Shown one piece after another: positions 32,088 to 41,991 of a DNA stretch of 64,000 bases. Origin of the DNA: Microbulbifer flavimaris (GTDB taxonomy: Bacteria; Pseudomonadota; Gammaproteobacteria; Pseudomonadales; Cellvibrionaceae). The notes beneath the pieces were generated by a model, which was given only the letters and a program-made list of their open reading frames with translations, did not search any database and was not told the origin of the DNA. Made by a program: the position numbers and the translations under genes. The stretch covers positions 434,001-498,000 of the forward strand of contig NZ_LRFG02000003.1 of NCBI RefSeq assembly GCF_001641755.2, written 5' to 3'. The stretch's first letter is position 1. The number at the start of each line of letters is the position of its first letter.

Positions 32088-32120
32088 GCAGCAGCAGTAG
32101 TAGTAGCAGTAGCAGTAGCA
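32088..32120. repeat. trinucleotide repeat, eleven GCA/GTA units, upstream of recF
   Basis: Eleven consecutive G(C/T)A triplets on the plus strand, in the untranslated region just ahead of the recF ribosome site (GAGGGGG at 32074-32080). Tracts of this type can change length by slippage. Confidence 0.9.
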
Positions 32121-32144
32121 ACAGGGACTTCTGCCTAGCGGATA

Positions 32145-32177
32145 CAAAAACGCCGCCATATCAAGCGATATGGCGGC
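32145..32177 (-). terminator. Rho-independent terminator between dnaN and recF
   Basis: GCCGCCATATC-GCTT-GATATGGCGGC, an 11-bp perfect stem read leftward, followed by GTTTTTG. It starts 30 bases after the dnaN stop, so at least part of dnaA-dnaN transcription should end before recF. Confidence 0.87.
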
Positions 32178-32206
32178 ATCTTTTGATTGGACTCCCGACA
32201 CCAGAC

Positions 32207-33313
32207 TTACAGGCGCATCGGCATAATCACATACAGGGCATCGCCCTCTTCCGGCTGCTGCAACAGAGCGCTGCTATTGGCATCCGCTAAACCGATGCGG
32301 ATCTGATCGCTGTGAATCGCTCCGGTCACGTCCAGCAGATAGCCTACATTGAAGCCAATCTCGAGGGGATCGCCAACATAGTCCACCACGAGCTGCTCCT
32401 CGGCCTCCTCCTGCTCCGGGTTATTGGCAACGATCTGCAACAAACCCTCTGACACTTGCAGCCGCACACCGCGGTACTTCTCGTTAGACAGAATGGCAGC
32501 GCGGGAAAACGCCTGGCGCAGGGCCTGCCGGTCGGCAAAGATTTGGTTCCCCGTGGAACGTGGCAGCACCCGTTCGTAATCTGGGAACTTGCCGTCTACC
32601 AGCTTGGAGGTGAAGGTGAACTGCCCGCTGATTACACGAATATGGTTGTTGCCCAGCACCACCTCTGCGGTAGCGTCGGTATCCTCCAGCAGGCGCCCCA
32701 ACTCCAGCACCCCCTTTCTCGGCACAATGGCCTGGATCGGAGATTCCACATTGAGCCCCGGCGCATCGCGGTCGCACAGTGCCAGACGGTGACCATCGGT
32801 GGCCACGGCCCGCAACTGCTGCGGGCGACACTCGAGCAGCAAGCCGTTGAGGTAGTAACGGACATCCTGCTGTGCCATGGCAAAGCCGGTCGCTTCGATC
32901 AGGCGACGAATTTCACGCTGGGAGATGGAGAAACGAGTCTGGGCGGTTGTTTCTTCCTGATTGGGGAAATCGGCCGCCGGCAGCGTCGACAGCTGGAAGC
33001 GGCTCCGACCACTGCGCAGAATCAAGCGTTCGCCGTCGCGCTCAAACTTGAGCTCGGCACCGTCGGGCAGGGAGCGGCAAATATCCAACAACTTGCGCGC
33101 CGGGACGGTGACCTCACCTTCCATTTCGACACCATCGACCGGAAGGCGACCGACAATTTCCACTTCCAGGTCAGTACCGGTCAGCGAGAGCTCCTGACCC
33201 TGCAGCTGCATCAACACATTGGCCAGCACCGGCAGAGTCTGGCGTTTCTCAACAACACCGGCCACCAGCTGCAGAGGCTTGAGGAGCGCATCCCGGCTTA
33301 CATTGAATTTCAT
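32207..33313 (-). CDS. dnaN: DNA polymerase III beta sliding clamp
   Basis: Ring-shaped processivity clamp. 368 residues (family about 366), with the three-fold repeated clamp domain and typical segments MKFNVSRDALLKPLQ, LRAVATDGHRLAL and the C-terminal YVIMPMRL. It lies 55 bases after dnaA in the same direction and is followed by a strong terminator. Confidence 0.98.
   Translation of the reverse strand: MKFNVSRDALLKPLQLVAGVVEKRQTLPVLANVLMQLQGQELSLTGTDLEVEIVGRLPVDGVEMEGEVTVPARKLLDICRSLPDGAELKFERDGERLILRSGRSRFQLSTLPAADFPNQEETTAQTRFSISQREIRRLIEATGFAMAQQDVRYYLNGLLLECRPQQLRAVATDGHRLALCDRDAPGLNVESPIQAIVPRKGVLELGRLLEDTDATAEVVLGNNHIRVISGQFTFTSKLVDGKFPDYERVLPRSTGNQIFADRQALRQAFSRAAILSNEKYRGVRLQVSEGLLQIVANNPEQEEAEEQLVVDYVGDPLEIGFNVGYLLDVTGAIHSDQIRIGLADANSSALLQQPEEGDALYVIMPMRL
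32546..32559. other. degenerate parS-like palindrome in dnaN
   Basis: GTTCCCCGTGGAAC differs at one central base from the GTTCCACGTGGAAC core of parS. It may be a weak ParB site or a chance match. Confidence 0.3.
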
Positions 33314-33368
33314 CGGTATCTTCGCCTTCGTTGGTTTTATTCGCTAACTGTTAGCCCGCACGACACGA

Positions 33369-34895
33369 TCAGGTTGTGAGCGAGCGCGTCAATAACTTCA
33401 CATCTTCGCGGATATCTGCATCTGTTTCCTGCAGTTCACGGATTTTTCGGCAAGCATGCAAGACCGTCGTGTGGTCTCGACCGCCAAACGCGTCACCGAT
33501 TTCCGGCAGGCTGTGGTTGGTCAGCTCTTTCGCCAGTGACATCGCCACCTGGCGCGGTCGTGCCACAGACCGACTGCGACGCTTGGAGAGCAGATCCGCT
33601 ACCTTGATCTTGTAGTACTCCGCCACCACCCGCTGGATATTATCGATGCTGACAAGCCTGTCTTGTAGCGCCAGCAGGTCCTTCAGGGCCTCCCGTACCA
33701 GCACGTCGTCAATAGCGCGGCCGGTAAACTGGGCATTGGCGATCACCCGCCGCAACGCCCCCTCCAGCTCGCGCACGTTGGAGCGGATACGCTGAGCGAT
33801 AAAAAACGCGGAATCGTGGGGCAGATCGACCCCGACCTGTTCGGCCTTCTTCATCAGAATGGCCACGCGCGTCTCCAGCTCGGGCGGCTCAACCGCCACC
33901 GTGAGGCCCCAACCAAAGCGCGACTTGAGCCGCTCCTCCAGACCGTCGATCTCTTTCGGGTAGCGATCACAGGTCAGAATAATCTGCTGACCACCCTCAA
34001 GGAGCGCATTGAAGGTGTGGAAGAACTCCTCCTGGGAGCGCTCCTTGCCGGCAAAGAACTGGATATCATCGATGAGCAGGGCATCGACGGAGCGATAGTA
34101 GCGCTTGAAATCACTGATCGCGTTCAGCTGCAGTGCCTTGACCATATCCGCGACAAAACGCTCGGAATGCAGGTAGACCACCTTGGCATTGGGGTTGCGC
34201 TCAAGCAGGGCGTTACCGACGGCATGCATCAAGTGGGTTTTACCCAGACCTACACCGCCGTAGATAAACAGGGGGTTATAGGCGCCACCGGGGTTGTCCG
34301 CAATCTGCTGCGCCGCAGCCAGCCCCAGCTGGTTGGATTTACCCTCTACAAATGATTTGAAGGTGAAATTCCGATTGAGGGCACTGCCGTGCTTGATCGC
34401 CCCTTCCACCTCGACGTTGCGAGACTCCGCCTGGCTACGGCTCTGGGGGGCACTGGGTGCTGGCACATTCCCCCTCGGCTCAGCAGATGAACCTGGTGCC
34501 CGCCCCACGGATGCGGGGGGAGAAAAGCCCCCCAGTGAAGCTGCCGCGGGCTCGTCCCGCTCATTATTTGCCGGCTGAACATTCGGTTGGGCACTGGCGG
34601 AGGCGGGCTGCTGCGCAGCACGGCTGCGCTGAAAGCGAGCCGGACGGCGCTCGGCAATCTCCAGCACAATTTCCAGCGGTGCATCGCCGCTAAAGTGGGT
34701 TACCAGCTCACTGATCCGATGCAGGAATTTATCGCCGACCCAATCCAGCACAAAGCGGTTGGGCGCCACTAGACGCAACTCACCTGTGGCGGCAGACGGA
34801 CTGACCCGCAGCGGCCGAATCCAGGTGTTGAACTGCTGCGATGGCAGCTCATCCTGAAGGCTGGCCGCACACTGGCGCCAAACGGATTCAGACAA
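33369..34895 (-). CDS. dnaA: chromosomal replication initiator DnaA
   Basis: AAA+ initiator that binds DnaA boxes and opens the origin. I choose the TTG at 34895 ([18 protein letters not shown]) because homology begins there and a G-rich ribosome site precedes it; the open frame extends 63 codons upstream without support. In 508 residues: domain I (about 1-85), a Pro/Ala/Ser-rich linker (about 90-170), AAA+ with Walker [14 protein letters not shown] and Walker [10 protein letters not shown], and the C-terminal DNA-binding domain with [15 protein letters not shown]. Upstream boxes may give autoregulation. Confidence 0.98.
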   Translation of the reverse strand: MSESVWRQCAASLQDELPSQQFNTWIRPLRVSPSAATGELRLVAPNRFVLDWVGDKFLHRISELVTHFSGDAPLEIVLEIAERRPARFQRSRAAQQPASASAQPNVQPANNERDEPAAASLGGFSPPASVGRAPGSSAEPRGNVPAPSAPQSRSQAESRNVEVEGAIKHGSALNRNFTFKSFVEGKSNQLGLAAAQQIADNPGGAYNPLFIYGGVGLGKTHLMHAVGNALLERNPNAKVVYLHSERFVADMVKALQLNAISDFKRYYRSVDALLIDDIQFFAGKERSQEEFFHTFNALLEGGQQIILTCDRYPKEIDGLEERLKSRFGWGLTVAVEPPELETRVAILMKKAEQVGVDLPHDSAFFIAQRIRSNVRELEGALRRVIANAQFTGRAIDDVLVREALKDLLALQDRLVSIDNIQRVVAEYYKIKVADLLSKRRSRSVARPRQVAMSLAKELTNHSLPEIGDAFGGRDHTTVLHACRKIRELQETDADIREDVKLLTRSLTT

Positions 34896-35010
34896 GAAAC
34901 CCCCCGAGACCCCAAAACTATATAAAGAAGGAAGAGTATGGCGGCGAACCGGTAAAACCCTCGGCCGCCGCTCTAAAAAGATGCGGGAAGTATACCTCCC
35001 AACCGGCGGG

Positions 35011-35143
35011 TTATCCACAGACAGCAAGTGAAAAAGACTAATCGACTCGACAAAAAAACCACTAACTATCAAAGGGTTGCACATCTTTTAACCACCTGGA
35101 GCCGCTATGCGCCACCACTTTATCCACAGCGATCTGTGGGTAA
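35011..35143. other. DnaA-box cluster between dnaA and rpmH, candidate oriC A
   Basis: Two perfect boxes TTATCCACA (35011-35019, 35120-35128) and a variant in opposite orientation, TGTGGGTAA (35135-35143), with an A/T-rich segment between (about 35030-35092). The site lies in the 559-base noncoding gap between dnaA and rpmH, the usual origin place in Pseudomonas, and genes on both sides point away from it. It could instead mainly autoregulate dnaA. See the second cluster at 39563. Confidence 0.6.
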
Positions 35144-35309
35144 GCTGGGGTCAAGCCGTGTGCGAAGCCCGAATCTCCAACCCCTTCAATTACTTGCATC
35201 ATCCAGCCCCACAAAAGGCCTTCTGGAACCATGCCCTGATCGTCAACAGACGCTATCGTTTACCTATTAACAGCGTGCGCACCAGCGCTATCAAATTGCC
35301 TCCTTTTCG

Positions 35310-35338
35310 TTGATTTAACTGGTGCCTTTCTATACAAT
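35310..35338 (+). promoter_or_regulatory. sigma70-like promoter of rpmH
   Basis: TTGATT (35310-35315), 17-base spacer, TACAAT (35333-35338), about 115 bases upstream of the rpmH start. Confidence 0.65.
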
Positions 35339-35454
35339 CCGCCGCCTTCGCAATGCACAGCTCCCACGGGCCGGACAGACGGTAATGCCGGGGCGCAGGC
35401 AGCGACCGGTGACACCCGGGGAAATTCAGAACACTAGTCTCAGGTAGCAAGACA

Positions 35455-35589
35455 ATGAAGCGTACTTTCCAACCCAGCAACTTGAAGCGCAAGCGCAACC
35501 ACGGCTTCCGTGCTCGCATGGCAACCAAAAACGGCCGCAAGATTCTGGCCCGCCGTCGCGCCAAAGGCCGCAAAGTACTGTCTGCATAA
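35455..35589 (+). CDS. rpmH: 50S ribosomal protein L34
   Basis: A 44-residue, highly basic ribosomal protein: [18 protein letters not shown] at the start, then the Arg/Lys-rich tail with GRKVLSA at the end. Sequence and length are diagnostic. It begins the rpmH-rnpA-yidD-yidC group, 32 bases upstream of rnpA, and diverges from dnaA. Confidence 0.98.
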   Translation: MKRTFQPSNLKRKRNHGFRARMATKNGRKILARRRAKGRKVLSA

Positions 35590-35621
35590 GCGCTCTCCCC
35601 TCCGGGGAACGCACTCCATAT

Positions 35622-36068
35622 ATGCAACAGGCGCGCAGCGACTTCGGCTTTCCCAAAGCGCTGCGCCTGCTTAACGCAGCACAGTACCGTGCCGTGTTCA
35701 GTGGCACTGAACTTCGTGCCGCTCACCCCAACCTCCTGATCATTGCCCGCCGCAACGATCTGTCTCATCCCCGTCTTGGCCTGGTCGTCGCCAAAAAGCA
35801 TGTACGTCTTGCCGTGGGGCGAAATCGCATCAAACGTCTTGTTCGCGAGAACTTCCGCCTGCAACAGTCTGGACTCCCGGCTGTCGATGCCGTGGTGCTG
35901 GCCCGCCCGGGGGTTGCTGCCCTGAGCAATGATGAGCTGGTCAAGCTGCTCGACAAACTCTGGCGCAAGCTCTCTCGCCGTGCCGACGAGCCCGCTTCAG
36001 CAGACGGCGCAAACGGCAGACGGAAACCCCGCAGACCAGACGGCAAAAGTCGCAAGAAGGCCCCGTGA
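35622..36068 (+). CDS. rnpA: ribonuclease P protein component
   Basis: Basic protein partner of the RNase P RNA; matures tRNA 5' ends. 148 residues, with the family signature RNRIKRLVRE (about 67-76) and RLGLVVAKKHVRLAVG. The C-terminus has an extra Lys/Arg-rich tail of about 30 residues (ADGANGRRKPRRPDGKSRKKAP), longer than the E. coli protein (119). Its stop overlaps the yidD GTG start (GTGA). Confidence 0.95.
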   Translation: MQQARSDFGFPKALRLLNAAQYRAVFSGTELRAAHPNLLIIARRNDLSHPRLGLVVAKKHVRLAVGRNRIKRLVRENFRLQQSGLPAVDAVVLARPGVAALSNDELVKLLDKLWRKLSRRADEPASADGANGRRKPRRPDGKSRKKAP

Positions 36069-36331
36069 ACTGGCTGGCTATCAAACTGATCCATGCCTAT
36101 CGCTTCCTGTTGAGCCCGTGGGTCGGAAACCAGTGTCGCTTTTATCCCACCTGCTCTCATTATGCTGAAGAGGCATTAAAGACCCATGGATTAGGAAAAG
36201 GGGGTTATTTAACCTTGCGACGCCTTATAAAATGCCACCCCTGGCATCCCGGCGGCCTGGACCCGGTCCCGCCGCAAGATAACAAACACCCCACCCCGGA
36301 CACGACAGGGCACCGGGGCGAACCTAGGTAA
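36065..36331 (+). CDS. yidD: membrane protein insertion efficiency factor YidD
   Basis: Small membrane-associated protein that helps YidC-dependent insertion. 88 residues starting with GTG in a GTGA overlap with rnpA. Has the family core CRFYPTCSHYAEEAL with the conserved cysteines and the CHPWHPGGLDPVP motif. Four bases before yidC. Confidence 0.93.
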   Translation: MNWLAIKLIHAYRFLLSPWVGNQCRFYPTCSHYAEEALKTHGLGKGGYLTLRRLIKCHPWHPGGLDPVPPQDNKHPTPDTTGHRGEPR

Positions 36332-36335
36332 AGAA

Positions 36336-37994
36336 ATGGACTGGCAACGCTACACGCTGCTGGGCGGAATCGCCGCAGTTATCCTTGCACTGATCTTCCA
36401 GTGGAATGAATTCAAAGAAGAGCGGGCGCCGGCAATCGACCGGGAAACCGTCGTGCGCACGGACATTCCGGACACGGTCACCACCCCTGAGCCGCAGGCG
36501 GCCACTGAAGACGTGCCAACACTGCAGAGCGAGACCGTTCCGCAGGCCGCAGGCCCCCAGGAGCGCCAGCTGATTTCTGTTGAGACCGATGTGTTCAGCC
36601 TGCTCATTGATCCCCGCGGCGGTGATATCGTCAAGGTGGCACTGCGCGACTACTACGAACAGCTGAATACGCCGGACCGCCCCTTCATCCTGCTGAACCA
36701 GACCCGCGATCATACCTATATCGCCCAGAGCGGCCTGATCGGCCGCAACGGTACCGACAGCGCTGCTGGCCGCCCCCTGTTTTCGGTGGCTGAGACGGAA
36801 TACGCCCTCAAAGCCGGCAGCGACTCCCTGGTAGTGGACCTGACCCTGCAGCAGGACGGTGCCAATATCACCAAGCGGTTTACCTTCAAGCGCGGCGACT
36901 ATCTGGTGGATGTGCAGTATCTGGTGGACAACACCAGTGAGCAGCCCTGGCGTGCGGCCATGTTTGGCCAAATCAAGCGTGATAGCGCGGAACCGCCCGT
37001 GGATGTGGGTATCGGCATGTCCCCCTTCCTTGGCGCCGCCCTGCATACCAGTGAAGAAAACTACTTCAAGCAGGATTTCGAGGAAATCGCAGAAGAACCC
37101 ACCCGCGAATCCATCGTTGGCGGCTGGGTAGCGATGGTGCAGCACTACTTCATCAGTGCCTGGGTTCCGCCACAGGATGTGCGCAATAATTTTGAGCTGC
37201 GACAGCTTTCCAGCGGCCTTTTCCGCATGGGCTTCACCGCCCCGCAAGTGGAAATACCGGCCAACAGCCAGGGCGAGCTGAGTGCCGCCTTCTATGCCGG
37301 CCCCAAAGATGTCTTCCGCCTGGAAGAGATCTCACCCTACCTGGACCTGACCGTGGACTACGGCTGGCTCTGGTGGCTGGCTAAACCCATGTTCTGGGTG
37401 CTCAACTTCATCTACGAAAACATTGTGGCCAACTGGGGCTGGGCGATCGTCTTGCTCACCGTCTTTATCAAGGCGCTGCTCTACCCGCTGTCAGCGGCCG
37501 GCCTCAAATCCATGGCCCGCATGCGCAAGTTCGCGCCACAGATGAAGAAGCTGCAGGAGCAGTACAAGGACAACCGCCAGAAGCTGGCGGAAGAGACCAT
37601 GAAGCTGTACCGGCGGGAGAAGATCAATCCCATGGGCGGCTGCCTGCCCATCCTGTTGCAGATGCCGGTCTTTATCGGCCTGTACTGGATGCTGATGGAA
37701 ACCGTCGAGCTGCGCCACGCGCCATGGATCCTCTGGATTCACGACCTGTCCGCCAAGGATCCCTACTTTATCCTGCCGGTAATCATGGGCCTCACCATGT
37801 GGCTGATGCAGAAACTGCAGCCACAGCCCACAGATCCGACCCAGGCACGCATCATGCAGCTGATGCCGGTCATGATGACCTTCTTCTTCCTGTGGTTCCC
37901 GGCCGGCCTGGTACTGTACTGGATTGCCAACAACGTGCTGTCCATCGCCCAGACCTGGTATATCAACAAACAGGTGGAGTCGGCCTCGAGCTGA
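36336..37994 (+). CDS. yidC: membrane protein insertase YidC
   Basis: Inserts and folds inner-membrane proteins. The 552-residue protein has an N-terminal hydrophobic anchor (about 7-22), a long periplasmic beta-domain (about 60-330), then the conserved core with TM2 and GWAIVLLTVFIKALLYPLS, the coiled cytoplasmic loop (ARMRKFAPQMKKLQEQYKDN), and a further set of helices ending VLYWIANNVLSIAQTWYIN. Standard Gram-negative form. Ends at a terminator. Confidence 0.97.
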   Translation: MDWQRYTLLGGIAAVILALIFQWNEFKEERAPAIDRETVVRTDIPDTVTTPEPQAATEDVPTLQSETVPQAAGPQERQLISVETDVFSLLIDPRGGDIVKVALRDYYEQLNTPDRPFILLNQTRDHTYIAQSGLIGRNGTDSAAGRPLFSVAETEYALKAGSDSLVVDLTLQQDGANITKRFTFKRGDYLVDVQYLVDNTSEQPWRAAMFGQIKRDSAEPPVDVGIGMSPFLGAALHTSEENYFKQDFEEIAEEPTRESIVGGWVAMVQHYFISAWVPPQDVRNNFELRQLSSGLFRMGFTAPQVEIPANSQGELSAAFYAGPKDVFRLEEISPYLDLTVDYGWLWWLAKPMFWVLNFIYENIVANWGWAIVLLTVFIKALLYPLSAAGLKSMARMRKFAPQMKKLQEQYKDNRQKLAEETMKLYRREKINPMGGCLPILLQMPVFIGLYWMLMETVELRHAPWILWIHDLSAKDPYFILPVIMGLTMWLMQKLQPQPTDPTQARIMQLMPVMMTFFFLWFPAGLVLYWIANNVLSIAQTWYINKQVESASS

Positions 37995-38020
37995 CCAGCA
38001 GCAATAACCAGTCCCACTCC

Positions 38021-38050
38021 CAGGGCCGCTTTTGCGGCCCTGTTTCGTTT
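38021..38050 (+). terminator. Rho-independent terminator after yidC
   Basis: CAGGGCCGC-TTTT-GCGGCCCTG followed by TTTCGTTT, 27 bases after the yidC stop and only about 20 bases before the mnmE start. Confidence 0.82.
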
Positions 38051-38070
38051 CCGTCGAGTACACTTTTTCC

Positions 38071-39459
38071 ATGCCAGAACAGAAAACAGACCTCACACCA
38101 GCTCGCGACACCATTGCCGCCGTCGCCACCGCTCCCGGCCGTGGCGGCATTGGCGTCATCCGCCTGTCTGGACCAAACAGCCTGGCGATTGCCCGGGACA
38201 TCTGTGGTGACCGGGATCTCCGCCCCCGCCACGCCCACTACGCGAGCTTTCGTCGCGGCGCCGAGCTGATCGATCAGGGCATCGCGTTGTATTTTCCCGG
38301 CCCCAACTCTTTTACCGGCGAGGACGTCGTCGAACTGCAGGGCCACGGTGGCCCCGTCATCCTCGATCAGCTGCTGCAGGCAACAGTGGCACTGGGCGCC
38401 CGTCAGGCCCGCCCGGGGGAGTTTTCCGAGCGCGCTTTTCTCAACGACAAGATGGATCTGGCGCAGGCCGAAGCCATCGCCGACCTGATTGAAGCCGGTA
38501 GCGCCCAGGCGGCGCGCAACGCGATGCGCTCCCTGCAGGGATTATTCTCCGAAAAAATCGAAGACTTGGTGTCTCAACTGACCCATTTGCGCATCTATGT
38601 CGAAGCATCCATCGATTTTCCTGAAGAAGAAATCGATTTCCTGGCCGACGGCAAAGTAGCAGCCGATATCGACGCCCTGCTTGGCCACCTGGCGGCAGTG
38701 GATGCCCAGGCACGCCAGGGCAGCCTGTTGCGCGAGGGCATGTCAGTGGCGATCGCCGGCCGGCCCAACGCCGGCAAGTCCAGCTTGCTGAACGCCCTCG
38801 CCGGCCATGACGCCGCTATCGTCACCGACATCGCGGGAACCACCCGGGACATCCTGCGCGAGCAGGTCCATATCGACGGCATGCCACTGATGTTCGCCGA
38901 CACCGCCGGACTGCGGGACTCGCCCGATCGTGTCGAGCAAATCGGGATTCAGCGCGCCTGGGAGGAGATCCACGCGGCCGACCGGGTACTGCTGGTAATC
39001 GACGCGGAACAGGCCCACAGCCTGGATCCCGAATCCGCCTGGCCAGAATTCACGGCGCAGTTGCGTGACCCGGAAAAACTCACACTGGTCCTCAATAAGA
39101 TCGATCTCACCGACTACAGCGCCGGTCTCCAGGCGCATACGGATGGTGTTCCTGTCATCGCTGTCAGCGCCATGACTGGTGCGGGGCTGGATGCACTCCG
39201 TGAACACCTCAAGCATTGCATGGGCTATGCCGGCGCAGCGGAGGGCACCTTCAGCGCTCGCCGCAGGCACCTGGAAGCGCTGGAGCGTGCCCGACACTTT
39301 ATCCAGCAGGGGGCCGCGCAGCTCCACGAGAGCGGGGCCGGCGAGTTGCTCGCGGAAGACCTGCGCCAGGCCCAGCAGGCCCTTGGAGAAATCACCGGGG
39401 AAGTCACTGCAGACGAGCTACTGGGGAAAATTTTTGGCAGTTTCTGTATCGGCAAGTAA
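38071..39459 (+). CDS. mnmE: tRNA uridine-5-carboxymethylaminomethyl modification GTPase MnmE
   Basis: With MnmG makes cmnm5U34 in tRNA wobble positions. The 462-residue protein (start ATG at 38071; the frame extends upstream into the terminator) has the formyl-THF-binding N-terminal domain ([22 protein letters not shown]), a GTPase domain with P-loop [16 protein letters not shown] and switch [12 protein letters not shown], and the C-terminal catalytic cysteine motif FCIGK. No clear ribosome-binding site is visible upstream. Its fourfold-degenerate codon positions look notably C-rich compared with mnmG. Confidence 0.97.
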   Translation: MPEQKTDLTPARDTIAAVATAPGRGGIGVIRLSGPNSLAIARDICGDRDLRPRHAHYASFRRGAELIDQGIALYFPGPNSFTGEDVVELQGHGGPVILDQLLQATVALGARQARPGEFSERAFLNDKMDLAQAEAIADLIEAGSAQAARNAMRSLQGLFSEKIEDLVSQLTHLRIYVEASIDFPEEEIDFLADGKVAADIDALLGHLAAVDAQARQGSLLREGMSVAIAGRPNAGKSSLLNALAGHDAAIVTDIAGTTRDILREQVHIDGMPLMFADTAGLRDSPDRVEQIGIQRAWEEIHAADRVLLVIDAEQAHSLDPESAWPEFTAQLRDPEKLTLVLNKIDLTDYSAGLQAHTDGVPVIAVSAMTGAGLDALREHLKHCMGYAGAAEGTFSARRRHLEALERARHFIQQGAAQLHESGAGELLAEDLRQAQQALGEITGEVTADELLGKIFGSFCIGK

Positions 39460-40089
39460 TCCCGCTTCCTCCTCCCTGTGGCTCAAACCAGCCCCCGCCC
39501 CAGTGCCCGCATCGGCGGGCATCCCCCCGCCTTACCCGCTTTCCACTCACCCTGCACAGAAGTTGCCCACAGCTGCTCACAGGGTTATCCAAAAAGACAA
39601 AGTTACCCACAGCTCCCGGGCAGGTTACCCACGGTAGGCCTCACCGCTGGACTGACGATTCCAGATCTGTGTGTAATTCCGGGGACAATTCCCGGTAATG
39701 CGGAGGGAACAGACGGGGACAAGTCGGTGCAGGGCATCTGACGGCCAAAGTTATCCCGTCTGTCCACAGGGCTCTACCGCGGTTGCCCCCTCGCCAAAGC
39801 AGGGCTTATAGGCAGGCTAACAATGCTGCTAACCTGTTGTTTATTAAGCGTTTCTTTGACTTATCAAGCGAAATTGGCGCCTCTAATAATTACATTAAAT
39901 TCAAACACTCTCTCTACATGAGATATGTATAAATTTTTTAAATAAGAGTAAATCCCTCCGGGGGAAAACCCATAGGCTCTCCACAACCCTAGAATGGGGA
40001 CAGATCCGCGGGCTCATCTACGACAGCATTTGCCGGTTGGTGGGCACTGACTATAAAATGTGCGCCCCTTTTATCCAGTGGCAGTAGCA
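39460..40089. other. DnaA-box cluster with AT-rich element between mnmE and mnmG, candidate oriC B
   Basis: A 630-base noncoding gap. Box-like 9-mers: TTGCCCACA (39563), TTATCCAAA (39585), TTACCCACA (39603), TTACCCACG (39625), TGTGTGTAA on the other strand (39668), TTATCCCGT (39751), CTGTCCACA (39760). None is a perfect match. To their right lies a strongly A/T-rich stretch (about 39870-39955), with the cluster on one side and the AT tract next to mnmG. This mirrors the E. coli oriC plan, where the unwinding element faces gidA/mnmG. Confidence 0.6.
40030..40057 (+). promoter_or_regulatory. putative promoter of mnmG
   Basis: TTGCCG (40030-40035), 16-base spacer, TATAAA (40052-40057), 32 bases before the mnmG ATG. 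Confidence 0.55.
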
Positions 40090-41979
40090 ATGGACTTCCC
40101 CAAGCAATATGACGTGATCGTGATCGGTGGCGGCCATGCCGGAACCGAAGCCTCGCTGGCGGCTGCGCGCATGGGGGCCTCGACGCTACTGCTGACCCAC
40201 AACATCGAGACGCTGGGCCAGATGTCGTGCAACCCTGCCATTGGCGGCATCGGCAAAAGCCACCTGGTGAAGGAGGTGGACGCCCTTGGCGGTGCGATGG
40301 CCGAGGCAACCGATCTCGCCGGCATCCAGTTCCGGGTGCTCAATGCACGCAAGGGGCCAGCGGTGCGTGCGACACGGGCACAGGCGGACCGCGCCCTGTA
40401 CCGCAGCGCTATCCGCAACATCCTCGAGCGCCAGGAAAACCTCGAGATCTTCCAACAGGCCGCCGACGACCTGATCGTGGAAGGCGAGCGCGTTGTCGGA
40501 GTCGTCACCAACGCTGGCGTTCGGTTTCGCGCCAAGACTGTGGTGATCACAGCGGGCACCTTCCTTGGCGGGCGGATCCACATCGGACTCGACAGCCACT
40601 CCGGCGGCCGCGCCGGCGATCCGCCGTCTATCGCCCTGGCCGAGCGCTTGCGCGAATTGCCCTTCCGGGTCGAGCGGCTGAAAACCGGCACCCCGCCGCG
40701 CATCGACGCGCGCTCCGTGGACTTCTCGGAACTCGAGGAACAGTGGGGCGATACGCCCACACCGGTGATGTCCTACCTCGGCAGCCGCGAGCAGCATCCC
40801 CGTCAGGTCTGCTGCTGGATTACCCATACCAACAGCCGCACCCACGAAGTCATCCAGGGAGGGTTAGACCGCTCACCCATGTATTCCGGGGTGATTGAGG
40901 GGGTTGGGCCTCGTTACTGCCCGTCCATCGAAGACAAGGTGCACCGCTTCGCCGACAAGAACAGCCACCAGATCTTTGTCGAGCCGGAGGGGCTCACGAC
41001 CAACGAGCTGTACCCGAACGGAATCTCCACCAGCCTGCCCTTCGACGTGCAGATCGAGCTGGTGCATTCCATTCGCGGCTTCGAGCAGGCGCATATCACC
41101 CGCCCGGGCTACGCCATCGAATACGATTTCTTTGACCCCCGCGACCTGCTGCCCTCACTGGAGACCAAGTTCATCCAGGGGCTCTATTTCGCCGGGCAGA
41201 TCAACGGAACCACCGGTTACGAAGAGGCCGCAGCCCAGGGCTTGCTGGCGGGTGCCAACGCCGCTCTGCGTGCCCAGGACCGTGAGGCCTGGTCACCGCG
41301 ACGGGATCAGGCCTACCTCGGGGTGCTGGTGGACGATCTGATCACCACCGGCACTAAGGAGCCGTACCGCATGTTTACCAGCCGCGCCGAGTACCGGCTG
41401 CTGCTGCGCGAAGATAATGCCGACCTCCGCCTTACCGAACAGGGGCGCGAGTTGGGTCTGGTCAGCGATGCCCGCTGGCAGGCATTTGTGGAAAAGCGCG
41501 ATGCCATCGAGCGCGAGACTCAGCGCCTGCGGGAAACCTGGGTACACCCGAGTACGCCCCAGGCGGCCCAGGCCGAGTCAAAATTGCCCCAGCCGCTGTC
41601 GCGGGAATACAGCCTGATGGATCTGCTGCGCCGCCCCGAGCTGAACTACGGCGATATCGCCAGCCTCAAGGGCGAGGCTGTCGCGGACGAGCAGGTCGCC
41701 GAACAGGTGGAGATCTCCGCAAAATACGCCGGCTACATCGACCGCCAGCGGGATGAGATCGAGCGACTGCGGGCCTACGAGGACACGCCGATCCCCGCCG
41801 ACTTCGATTACGGCGAGGTTTCGGGCCTATCCAGTGAGGTGAAGCAGAAGCTGGGCGACACCCGCCCGGACACCCTGGCGCGTGCCTCCCGGGTGCCCGG
41901 GGTGACCCCGGCAGCAGTTTCCCTGTTGTTGATCCAGTTGAAAAAGCGCGGCCTCCTGACGCGAAAGAAAGCGGTCTAG
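40090..41979 (+). CDS. mnmG: tRNA uridine-5-carboxymethylaminomethyl modification enzyme MnmG
   Basis: FAD enzyme acting with MnmE on wobble uridine. The ATG at 40090 ([20 protein letters not shown]) is chosen because homology starts there; 629 residues. It shows the FAD-binding [34 protein letters not shown] and the C-terminal MnmE/tRNA-binding helical domain. Typical first gene to one side of a gidA-type origin. rsmG follows by 12 bases. Confidence 0.98.
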   Translation: MDFPKQYDVIVIGGGHAGTEASLAAARMGASTLLLTHNIETLGQMSCNPAIGGIGKSHLVKEVDALGGAMAEATDLAGIQFRVLNARKGPAVRATRAQADRALYRSAIRNILERQENLEIFQQAADDLIVEGERVVGVVTNAGVRFRAKTVVITAGTFLGGRIHIGLDSHSGGRAGDPPSIALAERLRELPFRVERLKTGTPPRIDARSVDFSELEEQWGDTPTPVMSYLGSREQHPRQVCCWITHTNSRTHEVIQGGLDRSPMYSGVIEGVGPRYCPSIEDKVHRFADKNSHQIFVEPEGLTTNELYPNGISTSLPFDVQIELVHSIRGFEQAHITRPGYAIEYDFFDPRDLLPSLETKFIQGLYFAGQINGTTGYEEAAAQGLLAGANAALRAQDREAWSPRRDQAYLGVLVDDLITTGTKEPYRMFTSRAEYRLLLREDNADLRLTEQGRELGLVSDARWQAFVEKRDAIERETQRLRETWVHPSTPQAAQAESKLPQPLSREYSLMDLLRRPELNYGDIASLKGEAVADEQVAEQVEISAKYAGYIDRQRDEIERLRAYEDTPIPADFDYGEVSGLSSEVKQKLGDTRPDTLARASRVPGVTPAAVSLLLIQLKKRGLLTRKKAV

Positions 41980-41991
41980 GGGGGCGCGGTA

